Origin: Phoebastria nigripes
Taxonomy: Eukaryota; Chordata; Aves; Procellariiformes; Diomedeidae
Length of the DNA stretch: 64,000 bases
NCBI GenBank assembly: GCA_035582835.1
Contig: JAYKAV010003166.1
Span: 1,054,136 to 1,118,135, forward strand
Direction of reading: 5' to 3'
Part shown: positions 22,705 to 35,186 of the stretch, one piece after another
Numbering within the stretch: position 1 is the stretch's first letter
Layout: each line of letters starts with the position of its first letter
Made by a program: the position numbers and the translations under genes
Notes under the pieces: generated by a model
What the model was told of the DNA's origin: nothing
Seen by the model: the letters and a program-made list of their open reading frames with translations, nothing else
The model's database searches: none

Positions 22705-24073
22705 CTGGGTGAAAAACGGGATGATATGTTCAGCTGCTTGTGTCGAATGGCGTCATCCAACGCTAGCCTGGAGGATGCACATGACGACCAACACCAGGAA
22801 ACAAAGGGTCACAGAAAACCAGAAGTCACAGTAACAAGGGAACACAAAAGATCATATCATAGTTGTGACAAAGAGTATTTATTAGTCCACGCAAGACAAA
22901 GGACAGGAAAGGTAACAAGAAAGACAGAGGAAGATCATTAATCAGGAGAATGCTGATCTACCACAGAGAAGTACAGCACACTTGCGTTGTTACTTCTCCC
23001 TTCAGGGACATGCATGCACAGGCCCCAGTAACATTTTGTGAGGACAGGAAGGATGTCTCCCACCTGAGAATCCCCTGTTAAGCAGTGAAAACCTATACAG
23101 GCAGTTTTCTCTTTAATATAGATACAGCAGACTGGCCCTGCAACACCTCCAGGGTCACTTCTGCCATTCCGTAGGTTAAGCAGCAGTGCATACCGTCTGA
23201 AGGAAAAGCTACCGTAAATCTCACAGAAATGGCATAGGAGAAGAAAAGCAGATAATCCAAACGTTCTGTTAAACTTGATGAATAAATGAAAAGATGGAAA
23301 CTATAAATAAACAGTAGCATTAAGTGTCATTTCTTGCCAAGTGCTTTTGACAGCCATTGTGTTGGTGGCTAGTGAATGAATACAAAGAAAGATAGATATG
23401 AAAACAGACTTGCATGTGGTACAACAGAAGCAAAGCATGGAATGAGAAGAAAAATGTGGCTCATATATACAGCCTAAGTCTATGTTGGAAATAATGACAC
23501 CAGTATTCATTGCGTGTTTTCACATTATTCATATTCTTTGGAATATACTTTTTCAGAAGAATGTTTTAATTTAGTGCGGGGCGGGGGGTGGGGTGGGGAG
23601 AAGAAATCACATTGTACATCTTTTCAAAAAGCTGATTTATATATACAGGAAAAATAAATCAGTGTTAATGGAGCAGAAAACTAGATGTTCCATTAGCATC
23701 CACTTTGATACACAAATCTGTGAATCTATTTTCATTGCATACTTCCACATTCACTAANAAAATAAGCTTGCTATTGTTTACCACACAAAAAACATACCGT
23801 GAACACACTCTTCCCTAAAAACCCCTGTTTTCCTTGAAAAATGGAATTATACTTCCGATTTTCACATTAACACCCTCTACACCATTCCAGCGACACCGCT
23901 GCATACAAACGAAACCATTTCAGACATGAGGCATACACCCGCTCGGCTCCCTAAAGCACCTGCAGACCTTGCAATCCTCTCAATAGCTCTACATCTTCAA
24001 ACCACAAGGGCTTCCTGAATTAAGCCTATTTTCCAAAATAAAGTTAATTTGAGATTACATTATTTCAAGGTTG

Positions 24074-24090
24074 TTTTTTTTTTTTTTTTT
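24074..24090 (+). repeat. T17 homopolymer
   Basis: Seventeen T in intron 11. Confidence 0.95.
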
Positions 24091-24337
24091 CAATATTATT
24101 AAAACCCCTCTGAACATCTGTTAGTATATTAATCAAGAAATTTAGCTAACGTAACTATGTTTTGCCTTTTTGAACAGCTGGGAGTCTAACTTTTCACACA
24201 ATGGGAAAACTAAGCATTCATATTTTATGCACATTTATTTGACTTATCCCTTCTACCTTTCCCCACTTCATGGAATAAAAAAACCCCCTATGAACTATGG
24301 ATGGAACAGAGTATTTGCCACACGTTCTCTTTTGTTG

Positions 24338-24371
24338 ATAAGCTTTTACTTCTAATAAGCTTTTACTTCTA
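24338..24371 (+). repeat. Perfect 17 bp tandem duplication
   Basis: The unit ATAAGCTTTTACTTCTA occurs twice back to back without a mismatch, in intron 11. The identity suggests a recent duplication. Confidence 0.97.
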
Positions 24372-25248
24372 AAAGCACTTTCTCTGCACATATCTACAAA
24401 TTCACAAAAATTCAGGCTATTAAACCTGTATTTCTTAATATGATTTTGTGGCTTGAAGTCAAAATTGATCTTTGATAATACGTTAAATTCATACATGTCC
24501 ATACTTTAAAGGACACCAACTCCATATTTGCTATTAGCTAATTTAATTATTGTAAAACAGTATCTGCCAAACTCCATGTCAGCAACCTTAGAGTCAGCGT
24601 GGAAANGTTTGCAGTTTTAGATGACTAAAAGTAAGACCATGTCCACGTAGCAGANGGGTCTCCTTGATTCTGTGAACCAGCTATAACAGGTATGTGCAGC
24701 AGAAACATCCTCTCCCTTACCATCCAACCAAAATACCTAAGGGTTCTGGTAAAAGTCTCACACGATAAAGTTAATCATGAGAAGATATTGCAGGAGGTGT
24801 ATCAAGCCATCCTTCAAATTCTCAACTTTTGTTTGTACTCTAATTACTGTGGCCCCTACTATGAAATTATATCTGCTACCAAGAAAAAGATAAATCTTAT
24901 CATTTACTAATTTCACAGAAGTCACCTGCAGTGGATGTTGGTAACACTGCTGGTCTTTATCAATCTCAGGCAGAGCTAAACCAGCAATGTACTTATTTTA
25001 GGCATTTCACCTCTTACATGTTATCACCCTGACATCTTTAAACAAAAAGAAAACAAGACTGCAAAACTGAGAATGCACACTTTAAACTCAAGACTTAAAA
25101 AAAAAAAGTTTCTGGGGCTATCACTATTATAACTAACAGGAAATCATCAAGAAGAAATATTAGTAAGTACTACTCAAGATAAAATATCACACTGAAATAA
25201 ATTAACTTCAGAATATCTACAGAACACTTCTTCCAATCAAAAGTTCAA

Positions 25249-25269
25249 TTTTTTTTTTTTTTTTTTTTT
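25249..25269 (+). repeat. T21 homopolymer
   Basis: Twenty-one T in intron 11, close to the exon 11 donor side of the intron. Confidence 0.95.
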
Positions 25270-25332
25270 AAATGAAAGTTAAAATCTTAATTCTTTCACT
25301 TCTGCTTATTCTTTAAACTATTCCCTACTTAC

Positions 25333-25405
25333 GGTTGAAATGGTATGAAGTGCTGTTTGTCCTCATCGTCAACTTTTCCGTTAATTATGTCAGTAACATC
25401 CATNA
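25333..25405 (-). CDS. DOCK1: DOCK1 exon 11: region before DHR-1
   Basis: A 73 bp exon encoding MDVTDIINGKVDDEDKQHF to IPFQ, about residues 330-352, with split Val and Pro codons at its two ends. The acceptor is TTTGCAG and the donor is CAACC followed by GTAAGT. The N at 25404 is the third base of the split Val codon, so it is silent whatever base it is. Confidence 0.95.
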
Positions 25406-25759
25406 CTGCAAACAAAAACAAAGTGTACTGAATTAAGTGATCAACATGGGAAGAGGGGTGCTGAGGGAATACCCTGGGGGACTGGAAGCAATGGTGACTC
25501 GGAAGAGGGACGGAGTTAACAACTGTGCAATTTCAGAATTTCCCTATAGAATAACATCACGTTGCAAATAACCTTTGGCATCTCTAGCTAAATGCAACTC
25601 CTGAAAGCTACAGTAAACTCTACAACACAGCAATCAGTCTGATTAACCTGGACCTGGGAACAATTTTGTGTTTATACAACCCCACAGGAGTTTCACACCC
25701 CCAACTTTCTATGCAAGAATATAATGTGATATAGACAGATACAGCGCACAGAGAGTTAC
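25406..25759 (-). other. DOCK1: DOCK1 intron 10
   Basis: A 354 bp intron between two short exons. Nothing was recognised in it. Confidence 0.88.
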
Positions 25760-25895
25760 CTGCTACTCCAAAAGGTCGCCGCAGCCCAGAGGTTAGTTTT
25801 CTCGTGTTGTTGTCCCTCAGCTCCATTCTGCCCACTCGCACAATCTGACAGACGAAACTGATTTTCTCTCTTTTCAGGTCTTTGCTGCCCAGGTC
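25760..25895 (-). CDS. DOCK1: DOCK1 exon 10: region before DHR-1
   Basis: A 136 bp exon encoding [19 protein letters not shown] through [11 protein letters not shown], about residues 284-328. The peptide [20 protein letters not shown] is a strong DOCK1 signature and is what first identified the gene. The acceptor is TTCTAG and the donor is GCAG followed by GTAACT (phase 1). Confidence 0.97.
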
Positions 25896-26333
25896 CTAGA
25901 AACAGTAGTTTCTTCAGATTACTTTGTAATAGTTGAATGCTAAGTTCCATTTTAGCAGGCAGAAGGTTTATTGTTCAGAATTTGCCTTCGCCGTGCTAGC
26001 GTCTAGCACCAGAGCAAACTGTTCTCAGAGTAAAGGAGTTTTTGTAACAGTACTTAAACGTCTTATCTTGACTTCTGTGTAAATTAATTGCTTAGGAGGC
26101 CAAATCATTTCTAGTAAGTTAAACATCAAAGACCAACTTTGGTTTTAGCCAGGTGTTGAGAATTTTTAGTAGCCACTTATGAGAAATGTCTCATGTGAGC
26201 CTTCACCAGGATCATTACCTGCAGAGGTAACGCCACACTGTTTACATACAGATCATTACATTCCTCAATTATTCACAAGCTATGAAAACAAGTGCTTTAA
26301 AATTTGCCAGCTGAACCAAGCCCACACACTTAC
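25896..26333 (-). other. DOCK1: DOCK1 intron 9
   Basis: A 438 bp intron with no recognisable repeat or RNA gene. Confidence 0.88.
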
Positions 26334-26415
26334 GGTGAATACTGCTCGAAGGTTATGCAATCTGTCTATATCTTTGGGGAGTCCACAGCTTGACCATCGC
26401 ACCAAGTAGTTTTCA
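26334..26415 (-). CDS. DOCK1: DOCK1 exon 9: region before DHR-1
   Basis: An 82 bp exon encoding [19 protein letters not shown] through RAVFT, about residues 257-283. The acceptor is TTTCAG and the donor is ACC followed by GTAAGT. Cys replaces the Ser I recall at the SSSGLP position of human DOCK1. An N at 26425 lies in the acceptor tract, 10 bp outside the exon. Confidence 0.95.
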
Positions 26416-26955
26416 CTGAAAGAANAATATTTTGAGGACTTTTTGTTTAAATGGCTTCCTTTAACATAAGCATATAAAAAAAATCAACTTCAGAATTTAC
26501 AGAAGACTATTTTAAACGCAATATACTTATCCTAAAAAAAATTAACATTTACTTAGTGGAGAGCTGGCATTTCCCTTTGTGTGCATCATTTATAAAAAGA
26601 AAACAACTCCTCGGCAACAAAGTGTAAGAATTTCTTCAAGAAAGCAGGGTGTGTAGAAATCGAACTCTCAGATTAGCGCCAAGGCTGCTGCTAAGCGAGG
26701 CCACACAGCCTTGCAGGTGCGTTCACGTCTCATTTAAGCTCTGCACATGGGGAACCACAGGCACAGAGTGATGAGGAACAGCGCGACCCCAAAACCTACC
26801 CAAGGTGAAGAGACTTGCCTGATGCTGTGCTGAACACGACGACGAAGTGCTGCTGCATTGTTCCTTCCCAGAAACTTGACTTTCATAANCCCTCTCATCC
26901 TGCTACTATAACTGAGTAAGCACAGATTAGGGATTACACTCAGGAGTACACTAAC
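26416..26955 (-). other. DOCK1: DOCK1 intron 8
   Basis: A 540 bp intron. An N lies in the acceptor tract of exon 9 (26425). No repeat was recognised. Confidence 0.88.
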
Positions 26956-27113
26956 CTGATAAATTTTGATTCCAGTGGATCATACAGAGACATCAGGACT
27001 TCAGCATCTTCTCCTATTTTACAGACTACGTTTTTTAAATTTACAAATAAAGCAAATGAAGGAGTGGCAGCAAACTTGGCTTGTCTGTTGATATCCATAT
27101 TCTGTTTCTGAGA
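26956..27113 (-). CDS. DOCK1: DOCK1 exon 8: region before DHR-1
   Basis: A 158 bp exon encoding SQKQNMDINRQAKFAATPS through SLYDPLESKFI, about residues 204-255, plus AG of the following Ser codon. LFVNLKNVVCKIGEDAEV is a well-conserved beta-rich stretch of DOCK-A proteins. The acceptor is TTACAG. The donor is ATCAG followed by GTTAGT, a slightly non-consensus site. Confidence 0.96.
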
Positions 27114-28108
27114 CTGTAATTCAAGAACAGAAGAAACTTAAGTTTAACTTAGTCTAACGAATATCCAACCGCTATAAAACTTTCCTAAAACCTTTCAGGT
27201 AGAAGAGGAGGGGTTTTCTGACAAAAAAAAAGGAAGTTTGTTCTTTGCTTTGTCTGATGTTTTTGTGACAGGTACAGAGTGCCAAGAAAGACAGGAGAGA
27301 AAAAAGTGCCATTTCTACAGGTTACCCACCCCTTGGACTTTAGCTCCCATAAGCTTCCCACAAACTACTTTATCTAGGCAGAAGGTAGGAATGCACATGG
27401 GACAAAAAGGAAACTGGCTGAGGCAGGGACAACCAACCAACTCTGGATGCAAAAGTTTAATAGTTTAAATCCCGTTTAAACTGGTCTGTTTTTACACCAA
27501 GTTTGGTAAGGGCTGCAAGGGTGTGTATGGCCCATTACAACTCAACAGGACGCAGTAACTCATTAAGTTGCACTAANGTACTCGTGAGCAACTCCTCAGG
27601 AATACCATGCTCCACTAACTGCTGCTGACACGGGCANGACTCCTTACAACAGAAATGTTCTTCCTTTTAAAAATAAGGATTTGAATTGCAAAGAAGCTGA
27701 CTATTCAAGTCTGAGAATGTCTTTAAAATTTGCCTCCTGTATTTCAACAAACAAATTTTCAGGATTGGCGTACAGAAATCATACAAACATAATAAGGACA
27801 TTATTCTACTTGATTCTCAAAAATAAACTCTCATGACAACCTAATGTACAAGCCTGCTACGTATGCGTCTCTGATATTAACCTACAAATGTAGTCGACTT
27901 ATTGATACAGGTCTTAACCATAAATTCTGCTAAGCCCTTTAAAGGATTGAAAAGACAATTAAACAGGCTAAGATGTAAATGTTTAAGCTTGATAANTCTT
28001 CACAAACATAACAAATTCTTCATTACCAATGCTAAAAATAACAGTCATCTAGTTAGTTTACAGTCTTATGTTTCAAAAAGAAAAGCTACAGTGCATAGTA
28101 TATCTTAC
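27114..28108 (-). other. DOCK1: DOCK1 intron 7
   Basis: A 995 bp AT-rich intron with isolated N bases. Nothing else was recognised. Confidence 0.88.
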
Positions 28109-28244
28109 TTTTTCCTCCTGTAGCCTCTCTTCAACTTGCTTGGAAGCTATTTCATGTGCTCTGAAAAGGCTAATTGTGCTGGTTTGCTCTGGGTCCAAAA
28201 TATTGCCATCTTCGTCTCTAACGACCAGATCTAAATCAAGAATT
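28109..28244 (-). CDS. DOCK1: DOCK1 exon 7: linker region
   Basis: A 136 bp exon encoding [19 protein letters not shown] through [12 protein letters not shown], about residues 159-203. The C-terminal half is strongly charged and looks helical. Position about 178 reads Gln in PEQTSTIS where I recall Leu in human. The acceptor is TTTAG and the donor is AAA followed by GTAAGA (phase 0). Confidence 0.95.
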
Positions 28245-31200
28245 CTAAACAAACGAAAAAATATGCTTGTGAATTAACAGTGCTCAAATAAATGCTTAAA
28301 AAACATCTGCCAAGTGTTTAACATTAAAGTCATGCACACCTGACATATGATAGAAAAAAAATTATTTGATACATGATAAAACAATTTAACATGTCACCAA
28401 CCCCGGAGATAACCATCCCGGCTGGAAGTCACTTCTTCCCCCAGCACAGAAAGAACTGACGTAAATGAAATAGCAGAACAGCTGGGGAAGCAATTTTTTA
28501 AACAACTAAATTTGCAAGAGACTTTGTCTCCTCCTCTGATTCATCTGACAGTTTGAACAACCAACCATTGTAGTCACACCACATACAAATCGGTCAGTTC
28601 ATTTCATCCCCCTCCACATTATCCTCCAAAGCAGGCATATTCCTGTTTTAGCAAAAACCTATGAGATACAAGAAGGCATAAGTTGTTTCCCTTTATTTAA
28701 AGCAGAAGCCGGATTTCTGTTAGCAGGGTGTTAAAGTCCATGATACCTTCTGCAGAGAGGAAGGTTTCTGCCATAATCAAATCCAGTCTTAGGAAAGACC
28801 TTTCACATTTTTCCACGTTAGTACAGTGCTGGCAGCAGAACCAAGGATAAAAAAAATCTAGGTCTAGGTTGATCCGCATTTCTCTACCTACCTTCCCTAA
28901 GACTGACCTCCTTACTTCCGCTTCAATACATATGGTCCCTATTTTCTTCTTCTAACTCTGTAGCCACCTCTCATGATGGAGCTGCTGTAACTTTGGTTTT
29001 GAAATATGTTGATCAATGAGCTTAAATCAAACTTGCAGTGTCTGATAAGCCACACAGAGGTTCATGGTTTATCTGAGAGTAAGCCCCCTTTGGACATGAC
29101 CCGCAATCACTTGAAAAGAAGAAGGAGGAGCTGTGGCAGACGAAGACATGCTTCATGTACTTAGAGGATCACTCCTCGCCCTCCCTTACAAGAGGGAAAC
29201 CTGGAGGTTTGAAACAGAGCCTTGAGCAGGGTCAATACAGAAACCCCTCCAATTAATTGCATTGCATTAATTCAAAGATGGATGAACATTACTTAAACAA
29301 GTTGCAGAGTGCAGGCAGCAGCTTATTAAGAAACACCTCCTAAGCTCTACTCTGTAACTGGACCCAATCATCACGAAACTCTCTTAAGCATCCCCAGACT
29401 ACCAAGCTCCCAGACGAATTTTCCAGTGAGAAAATGGTTTCATCATTGAAACCAAACAGAAAAGTTNCCAAAATTGTCTTGCTCCTCCCTACTACTGTTT
29501 CCTGGGCAGCAGCCACAGGAGATACACCCACTGGCCCCTTGTATTGTAACCATCAGCCCTGGATGAACAAAAGCAGAGTCCTTCCATAGGAGACACCCGT
29601 CTGGACCAGAGGAAAAGGTAACTCAGAAATTCAGAGAAAGACTAATCACCCAGCCTACTACACACTAACAGGACAAGAATGTTTGCACAGACTGTCAGAT
29701 AAATAGAAGCAAACACTCCTTTGATTTAATTTCTTTGTTTTTATCCTTTAACTTGCAAATGATGCTTAGAAAAAATCTGAAATTTTTTCTTAAGNGTCCC
29801 AGTTACAGATTTTTGCAACTGAACAAAAAACGTGTTTTCACAACAAAATTACCTGACCCAATTTCAGAAAAACATTAAACATAGAAATTCNTAAGACCAT
29901 TTTTACTTCCTCAGTTATTTTGACAACATGCAGTGAAATTGTTGTCTTTATTTATAGCAAAAATCTTATTTACAAATCAGTTTTTTGCAGAACAGGAAAA
30001 GTTAGGATATGATTAAATCAGAAAACATTTATAAAATGCATAATGAATTCATTCTGTCTGGATATTGAAATCATCATTCGTGCTTATTTTAGACAAAAGT
30101 GAATGTATGACTACATTAGAAACATATGGTATCTTTCAGTTGTGAGTATTTACTCAGAAGTTCAAATTCACTTCCCTCCTGTACTCCACAGAGAATGTTC
30201 TGATCACTTAATTAGTCCATCAGAACATTATGAATATAAAGCACAGCACAAGATGTTCCATTGTATTTGAATGCTGAGCATCTGGAGGTTATTCAAAGTA
30301 ACTTTAACCAACTCCTTAGCCAGATGGTAAAATACAGTAGCCAAACAAATAATATCAACAACATCTGGTTAATTGTCTACTGAGGTACAACAGTCCGTAT
30401 CTCGGATTATAAATTATAATTACTGACTGAATGCAGTTACTGATTTTTTTTTTTTTTTAAAATCACAGCTTTTGCTGATAAAGTGCATGAACAGAAATAC
30501 TGCAAATTTGGCAGTTCTTAAGAAATAAAACACAAATAGCTGAAATCTGGTGAGTTATTTACATCACAAGGGATTTAAAGACTGGCTTGCTGAAAACTTT
30601 TTCAGTCCCCAGGTGCGCAGTACTACAACGCTGTCTCTCAGTATTCAAAGCACTGCTTCAAATTATTTCCTGATTGAAGTGTAAGATATGATTTCTCATT
30701 TTCAATCAAAATGGAAAGTCATAACTGTANAGACAACTTGTAACCTAAAACTTGTATTTAAAAAAATTTTGCTTAAATCCAGACCACTGTTTGGAGAGTT
30801 AATATGTCTGAATTACGAACATATCTAACACATGCAACCTATACTGCTGTCTTTTTTTTTTTTTGGTATTTCCTCCATAATTTCCATTTTCTTCTATTAA
30901 ATAGATACTTTATTTTATTAAATCTGTCTGTTAACCTTCTAGTACAAGCTGGATACTCCATAAGTAGAGGAACAATGAGCTAAACNATGCTTCTAAGCCA
31001 AATCCTTCAGCATCACATTACAGCTAAGTGACTTCAGGGCACATGCAGCTGGTGGTGTTGAGAAGGCAACAACTGTTTATGCTGCAGAAGCAAGTAGAGT
31101 TTAAATTATATTTTGAATGGAGGCAATACTTGCACTTTTCAATTGACCTTAAAAATTACAACTTCATACCAGTATCAAATTGATAATATGATCAAGCAAG

Positions 31201-31435
31201 TGAGAGAGTTACATATGGATTCCACTTTACATATTATAATTTGCACTATAGTTTAAAGATGCTATACCAATTTCATTCTTTGTCCTTCTATAACAGGACT
31301 GTTAATATACTACTATTACATCTCCATAAATACAGGAATAAAAGAATCTTGCAAGAAGTCGTTGACAGCTAATGTGTATTACACAAGCTGATTTGGTTTT
31401 AAGCATAAAACACTTGGAAAATATTGTTCACAAAC
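28245..31435 (-). other. DOCK1: DOCK1 intron 6
   Basis: A 3,191 bp AT-rich intron with short T runs near 30447 and 30852. No other structure was recognised. Confidence 0.87.
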
Positions 31436-31584
31436 CTGTTGCCATAATCAATTTTGGCAGTCACTTTCTTNTTCAGTTCTTTGAGCTCATCTTGGGGTAG
31501 GGTCCCAGACAGTATTTGAGATCTCCACTCAATAAGATCATATATCATGTGCCGTACACTGCGAAACATTTCTCTGTTATCTTG
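31436..31584 (-). CDS. DOCK1: DOCK1 exon 6: helical region
   Basis: A 149 bp exon encoding [17 protein letters not shown] through [11 protein letters not shown], about residues 109-157, with AG starting the next Arg codon. It continues the helical bundle after SH3. The acceptor is CAAACAG. The donor is AACAG followed by GTTTGT, which matches the U1 consensus less well than most donors of this gene. The N at 31471 is a third-position base in a Lys/Asn codon where Lys is expected. Confidence 0.96.
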
Positions 31585-34500
31585 CTGTTTGGAGGAAAAT
31601 GATAGGTAGAAGTTAGTTTTGAAGTCTACTGAGCATCTTTTAAATACATATGATAAATTGCAATTATAGAATACAAACTCAAAAGGGTAAGAGTCTACAA
31701 TTAGCTCTAAAATAGAAGCCTAACTTTGTATAGCACAGAACACTGAATACGAAGCGTCTTACACTCTGTTTTAGGTATCTAAATAAGTGTAAATGCTTGT
31801 GTTTATGTTACCTTAAAACCCGGGTCATACTGTATTCAGAACAGGCATTCAAGGGAAAGATACTTTTTTCTTGGTTCACAGAGTAACTTTATTCAATGAC
31901 CCTCTATCCTGAGTAGAGCAGGACTAAAAATGGTGCATTTTAACAGCAAGAGGCTCAAGTTCTGCAATACTCCATCTGCAACACATTAGAAAACCCTTCT
32001 TCCCTCCCTAGTTAAATCTTCAGAATAACATTTTAAAACTCCTCAGTGTGCAAAGCCAAGCGCGAGAGTATCTTACGAGTCCACAGGTAACATCTGAAAG
32101 AAAGTGGAAAACCAGGAAAGCACTAAACCTTATAGGAAGTTAAATACCTTAAATGTTTATAAAGGCTGGAACTATGGATATTAAATAGTGCCAGCAGCAT
32201 ACACAAACTTTCCTTGGCAACATTCAGCTAAGCTAGGACACAGGAAGATAAAGTTCCAGACTTACAATGGAAGAAACCTCTTTTCCAGAGCTTTTTCTAT
32301 ATGCATGCCCATACACACGTGCATTCAGAGACAAAAGATCAGATTTTTAACCACAAAAGAGAATTTGACATGTTGGTTTAAACTGTGGACAGTGCGTATA
32401 CACAACAATTTTAGCACAAACAAACAATACTGCAAAACTGAAGTTGCAGAACAACAGCCTTTCTATTTTTATTGTGAAAGATAACGTTGAGACAAAGACA
32501 ATGCAGAGGCCCTGAATGCTTTGATCTTACCCAGAAGCAGTCTTCTCTTACTGTCTTCATAACCCTCAAAATCTAAGCCATTAGTTCTATACACTCTTAA
32601 AAAGAATACATCTTTCTAAACACCCTACATTGATGAGTTACTCAGGCTACGCGTAGCTATCTTTCATTCAGACTATACCCAGGCCTTATTTGACTGAAAA
32701 CAACTGGAATAATTAAAATAAAACTCTCCACTAGATATAAAAGACAATGAAAAACTGCAGAAGGTGCAGGAAAAGAATCTAATGACTCAAAGACTCAGGG
32801 GGGAAAGAAAAAAAAATCTAACTGTGAAACTTAAAGACTTCAGTCTGTTCAGATTATCAAAACGCTGACTTGATTATAGGGTGAGAACCTTCACAGAGAG
32901 AAAATACCCATTATTAAAAGCTCTTTAATGTAGCAGAGAAAGACACAACAGGCGCATATGGCTAGAAGCTAAATACAGACAAATCCAAATGGTAAAGAGG
33001 TTCACGATTTTCAACGCTGCAGGCAATCATGAACTAGTGAGATGAAGAACATGCCACATCCTCTGCTACCTGCAAATCAAAACNGAATACCTATTCAATA
33101 TTCAAACCCAAATTACAAACTGAATAAAGGCATAAGTGTAGCCATTTCATGATTTTTGATATGCAAGATGTGGACAACATGGTATATCTCTGTAGTCTGC
33201 AGATTGACCAGTTTGAAACCAGCTACCTCCAGTAAACCATATTTCCCTTGAAAAGGCAATCCCAGTGCACCAATGCTCTTTTTGGCAGTTGACCACATGC
33301 AATTAATCTAGCAGATATCCTTGAGATACAAACTATAAACAAACTCATTAAGTGGTCTACCTACTCAGACTAAAGCTGTAACAGGCACTGGAACCTTTTC
33401 TGCCACCAAACTGAGGCCACGGGTAGCGTCACGCCTTGCCTGCTCTTGAATTCAAAGTTATTAGCAAAGCACTGCAGTATTGTTTAGCTGTTCATGTGTC
33501 TTCATGGAAGTAAATGCACAACAAATGAGATGTTAAACATTAACAGTTAGGACAAGCGATTCCCACACTAGGAGAATTTTATAGTTTCCTAAAAGTTACT
33601 GCTACAAAAAGCACACACAAGTCTTGGTAAGAAAACTTCTAATGATGTCTCCTGCTATTCCTCCTTTCTTATAATATGTGCACCGCAACCAAGTCTTGTG
33701 TGGTTCTGCAAGTGGTATTTCTCTGACATTAAACAATATCAGATTTCATACTCAGGATAATCCCCCCCAAAAAAAAGACATCAGGGTCAAAATGTAACCC
33801 TCACTGTCCTCAGCAGCATATAGCAGTGGAACCAAGGGCAAAGCTGTTCTCAGTGCTCTCTTCAGATTCTGCTCCTCCTAGTTTGCTTCTGCCTGTCTAC
33901 TTCTTCCTTGCTCCTCAACACATGACCTCTCTAGCATCACATCATGTTAAAGCTCTCTCTTTAATATATAATCTGTTTCTCTTCATATAACATATTATCC
34001 CTCATCTCATCTACTGCAACACTACATCACTTCCAGCATACNATATTTTTAATCTTTATTTTCATGGGTGTGATTAAAAACCACATTAGACAACACAAAC
34101 ATCTTCATTTCCAGTTAGTGTCTTCATTACACAGCTTGCACTTTTATAACAGAATATTTCAAACAAATTTATAAGAAACAGAGACTGTGCTCTAAGCCCT
34201 ACTTTAAATATAAGACTTCCATGTTCCCATTATCTTGTCACAGTGACCTTACACAACGAGAGCATGAGAAGTCTGAGCTAGGGTACCTTACACCCTACAG
34301 CACGCTGTTGCTTTACATCTGAACTGCATTTTTAAGTGTACATTTGAACAGTCTTCAGACCTTACTTAGGAATACTTTGACGTGTGTAGTTTCATGGCTA
34401 TTGTATTTTTCTATTATCCCATCTGAAAGATTATCACTGCAATTGCTTATTACTATAAAATTCTAAGAATATATTCTTATGTGCTTGGAACTTAAGCATA

Positions 34501-35089
34501 TGAAAATAATCAGGCATGTAACTTAAGATCAGGATAAACTGGGAACAATCAACTTCAAGTGCAAGAATACTGAGAGGTAAAAGGCGTACACTGATGATTT
34601 TTCAAAGGTTTAAGTTTACACCCACAAATTTGACACCAAATATTCAGTTTTTTCGTAACATAGATCAACAGCCTTAAGAACTGCCCTCAAAACCGTTTTC
34701 TTCATCTCTAACACAATTGTCTACAGATTTGGAAAAATCTAATATATATCTTAAAAATCCCATGTATTCCGTATAATAGTGCCCCATGAAAAAGGGGTCA
34801 TAATAGCTCAACAATTTGTTGCTAGATCAAGGTAACACTCCGTAAAAACCTGATTCTGCACAAGAAATACACAGCATTTGAGAAAACACTCAAAAGAAAC
34901 ACTACTGAGATTTGTGCCTTAACATAGAACAGGCTAAATAGCTTTTCAGCATTANAAGTAGCCTTTAGAAACAGTAACAGAAGTGGAATTTCATTAATAG
35001 TTCCTTCATACTTCTCACTGTACCTGCATAGCATTACTCTTTTCACAAACTGTATACTATTGTAAATATTTTCCTAAGTTGATACTTAC
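31585..35089 (-). other. DOCK1: DOCK1 intron 5
   Basis: A 3,505 bp AT-rich intron with isolated N bases (33084, 34042, 34955). No repeat family, RNA gene or nested gene was recognised. Confidence 0.87.
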
Positions 35090-35186
35090 AACATANAATT
35101 GCCGCCATATTATAGACCATTCCCGCAGCGTAGTGGTAACCTCCTGAATCAAGGGGAGCTCATTGGGTATAACNGTTTCATGTTGC
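35090..35186 (-). CDS. DOCK1: DOCK1 exon 5: post-SH3 helical region
   Basis: A 97 bp exon encoding QHETVIPNELPL through REWSTIWRQLYV, about residues 77-108. It is the start of the helical segment after SH3 that helps form the ELMO interface (family knowledge). The acceptor is TTAAG and the donor is GTT followed by GTAAGT. Two N bases lie inside, at 35096 and 35174, both in third codon positions. The first makes Leu (expected) or Phe ambiguous. Confidence 0.95.

Larger units (their letters stand above)
22705..25332 (-). other. DOCK1: DOCK1 intron 11
   Basis: A 2,628 bp intron. It holds a G-quadruplex-like tract at 23578-23598, a perfect 17 bp tandem duplication at 24338-24371, and T runs at 24074-24090 and 25249-25269. 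Confidence 0.88.
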
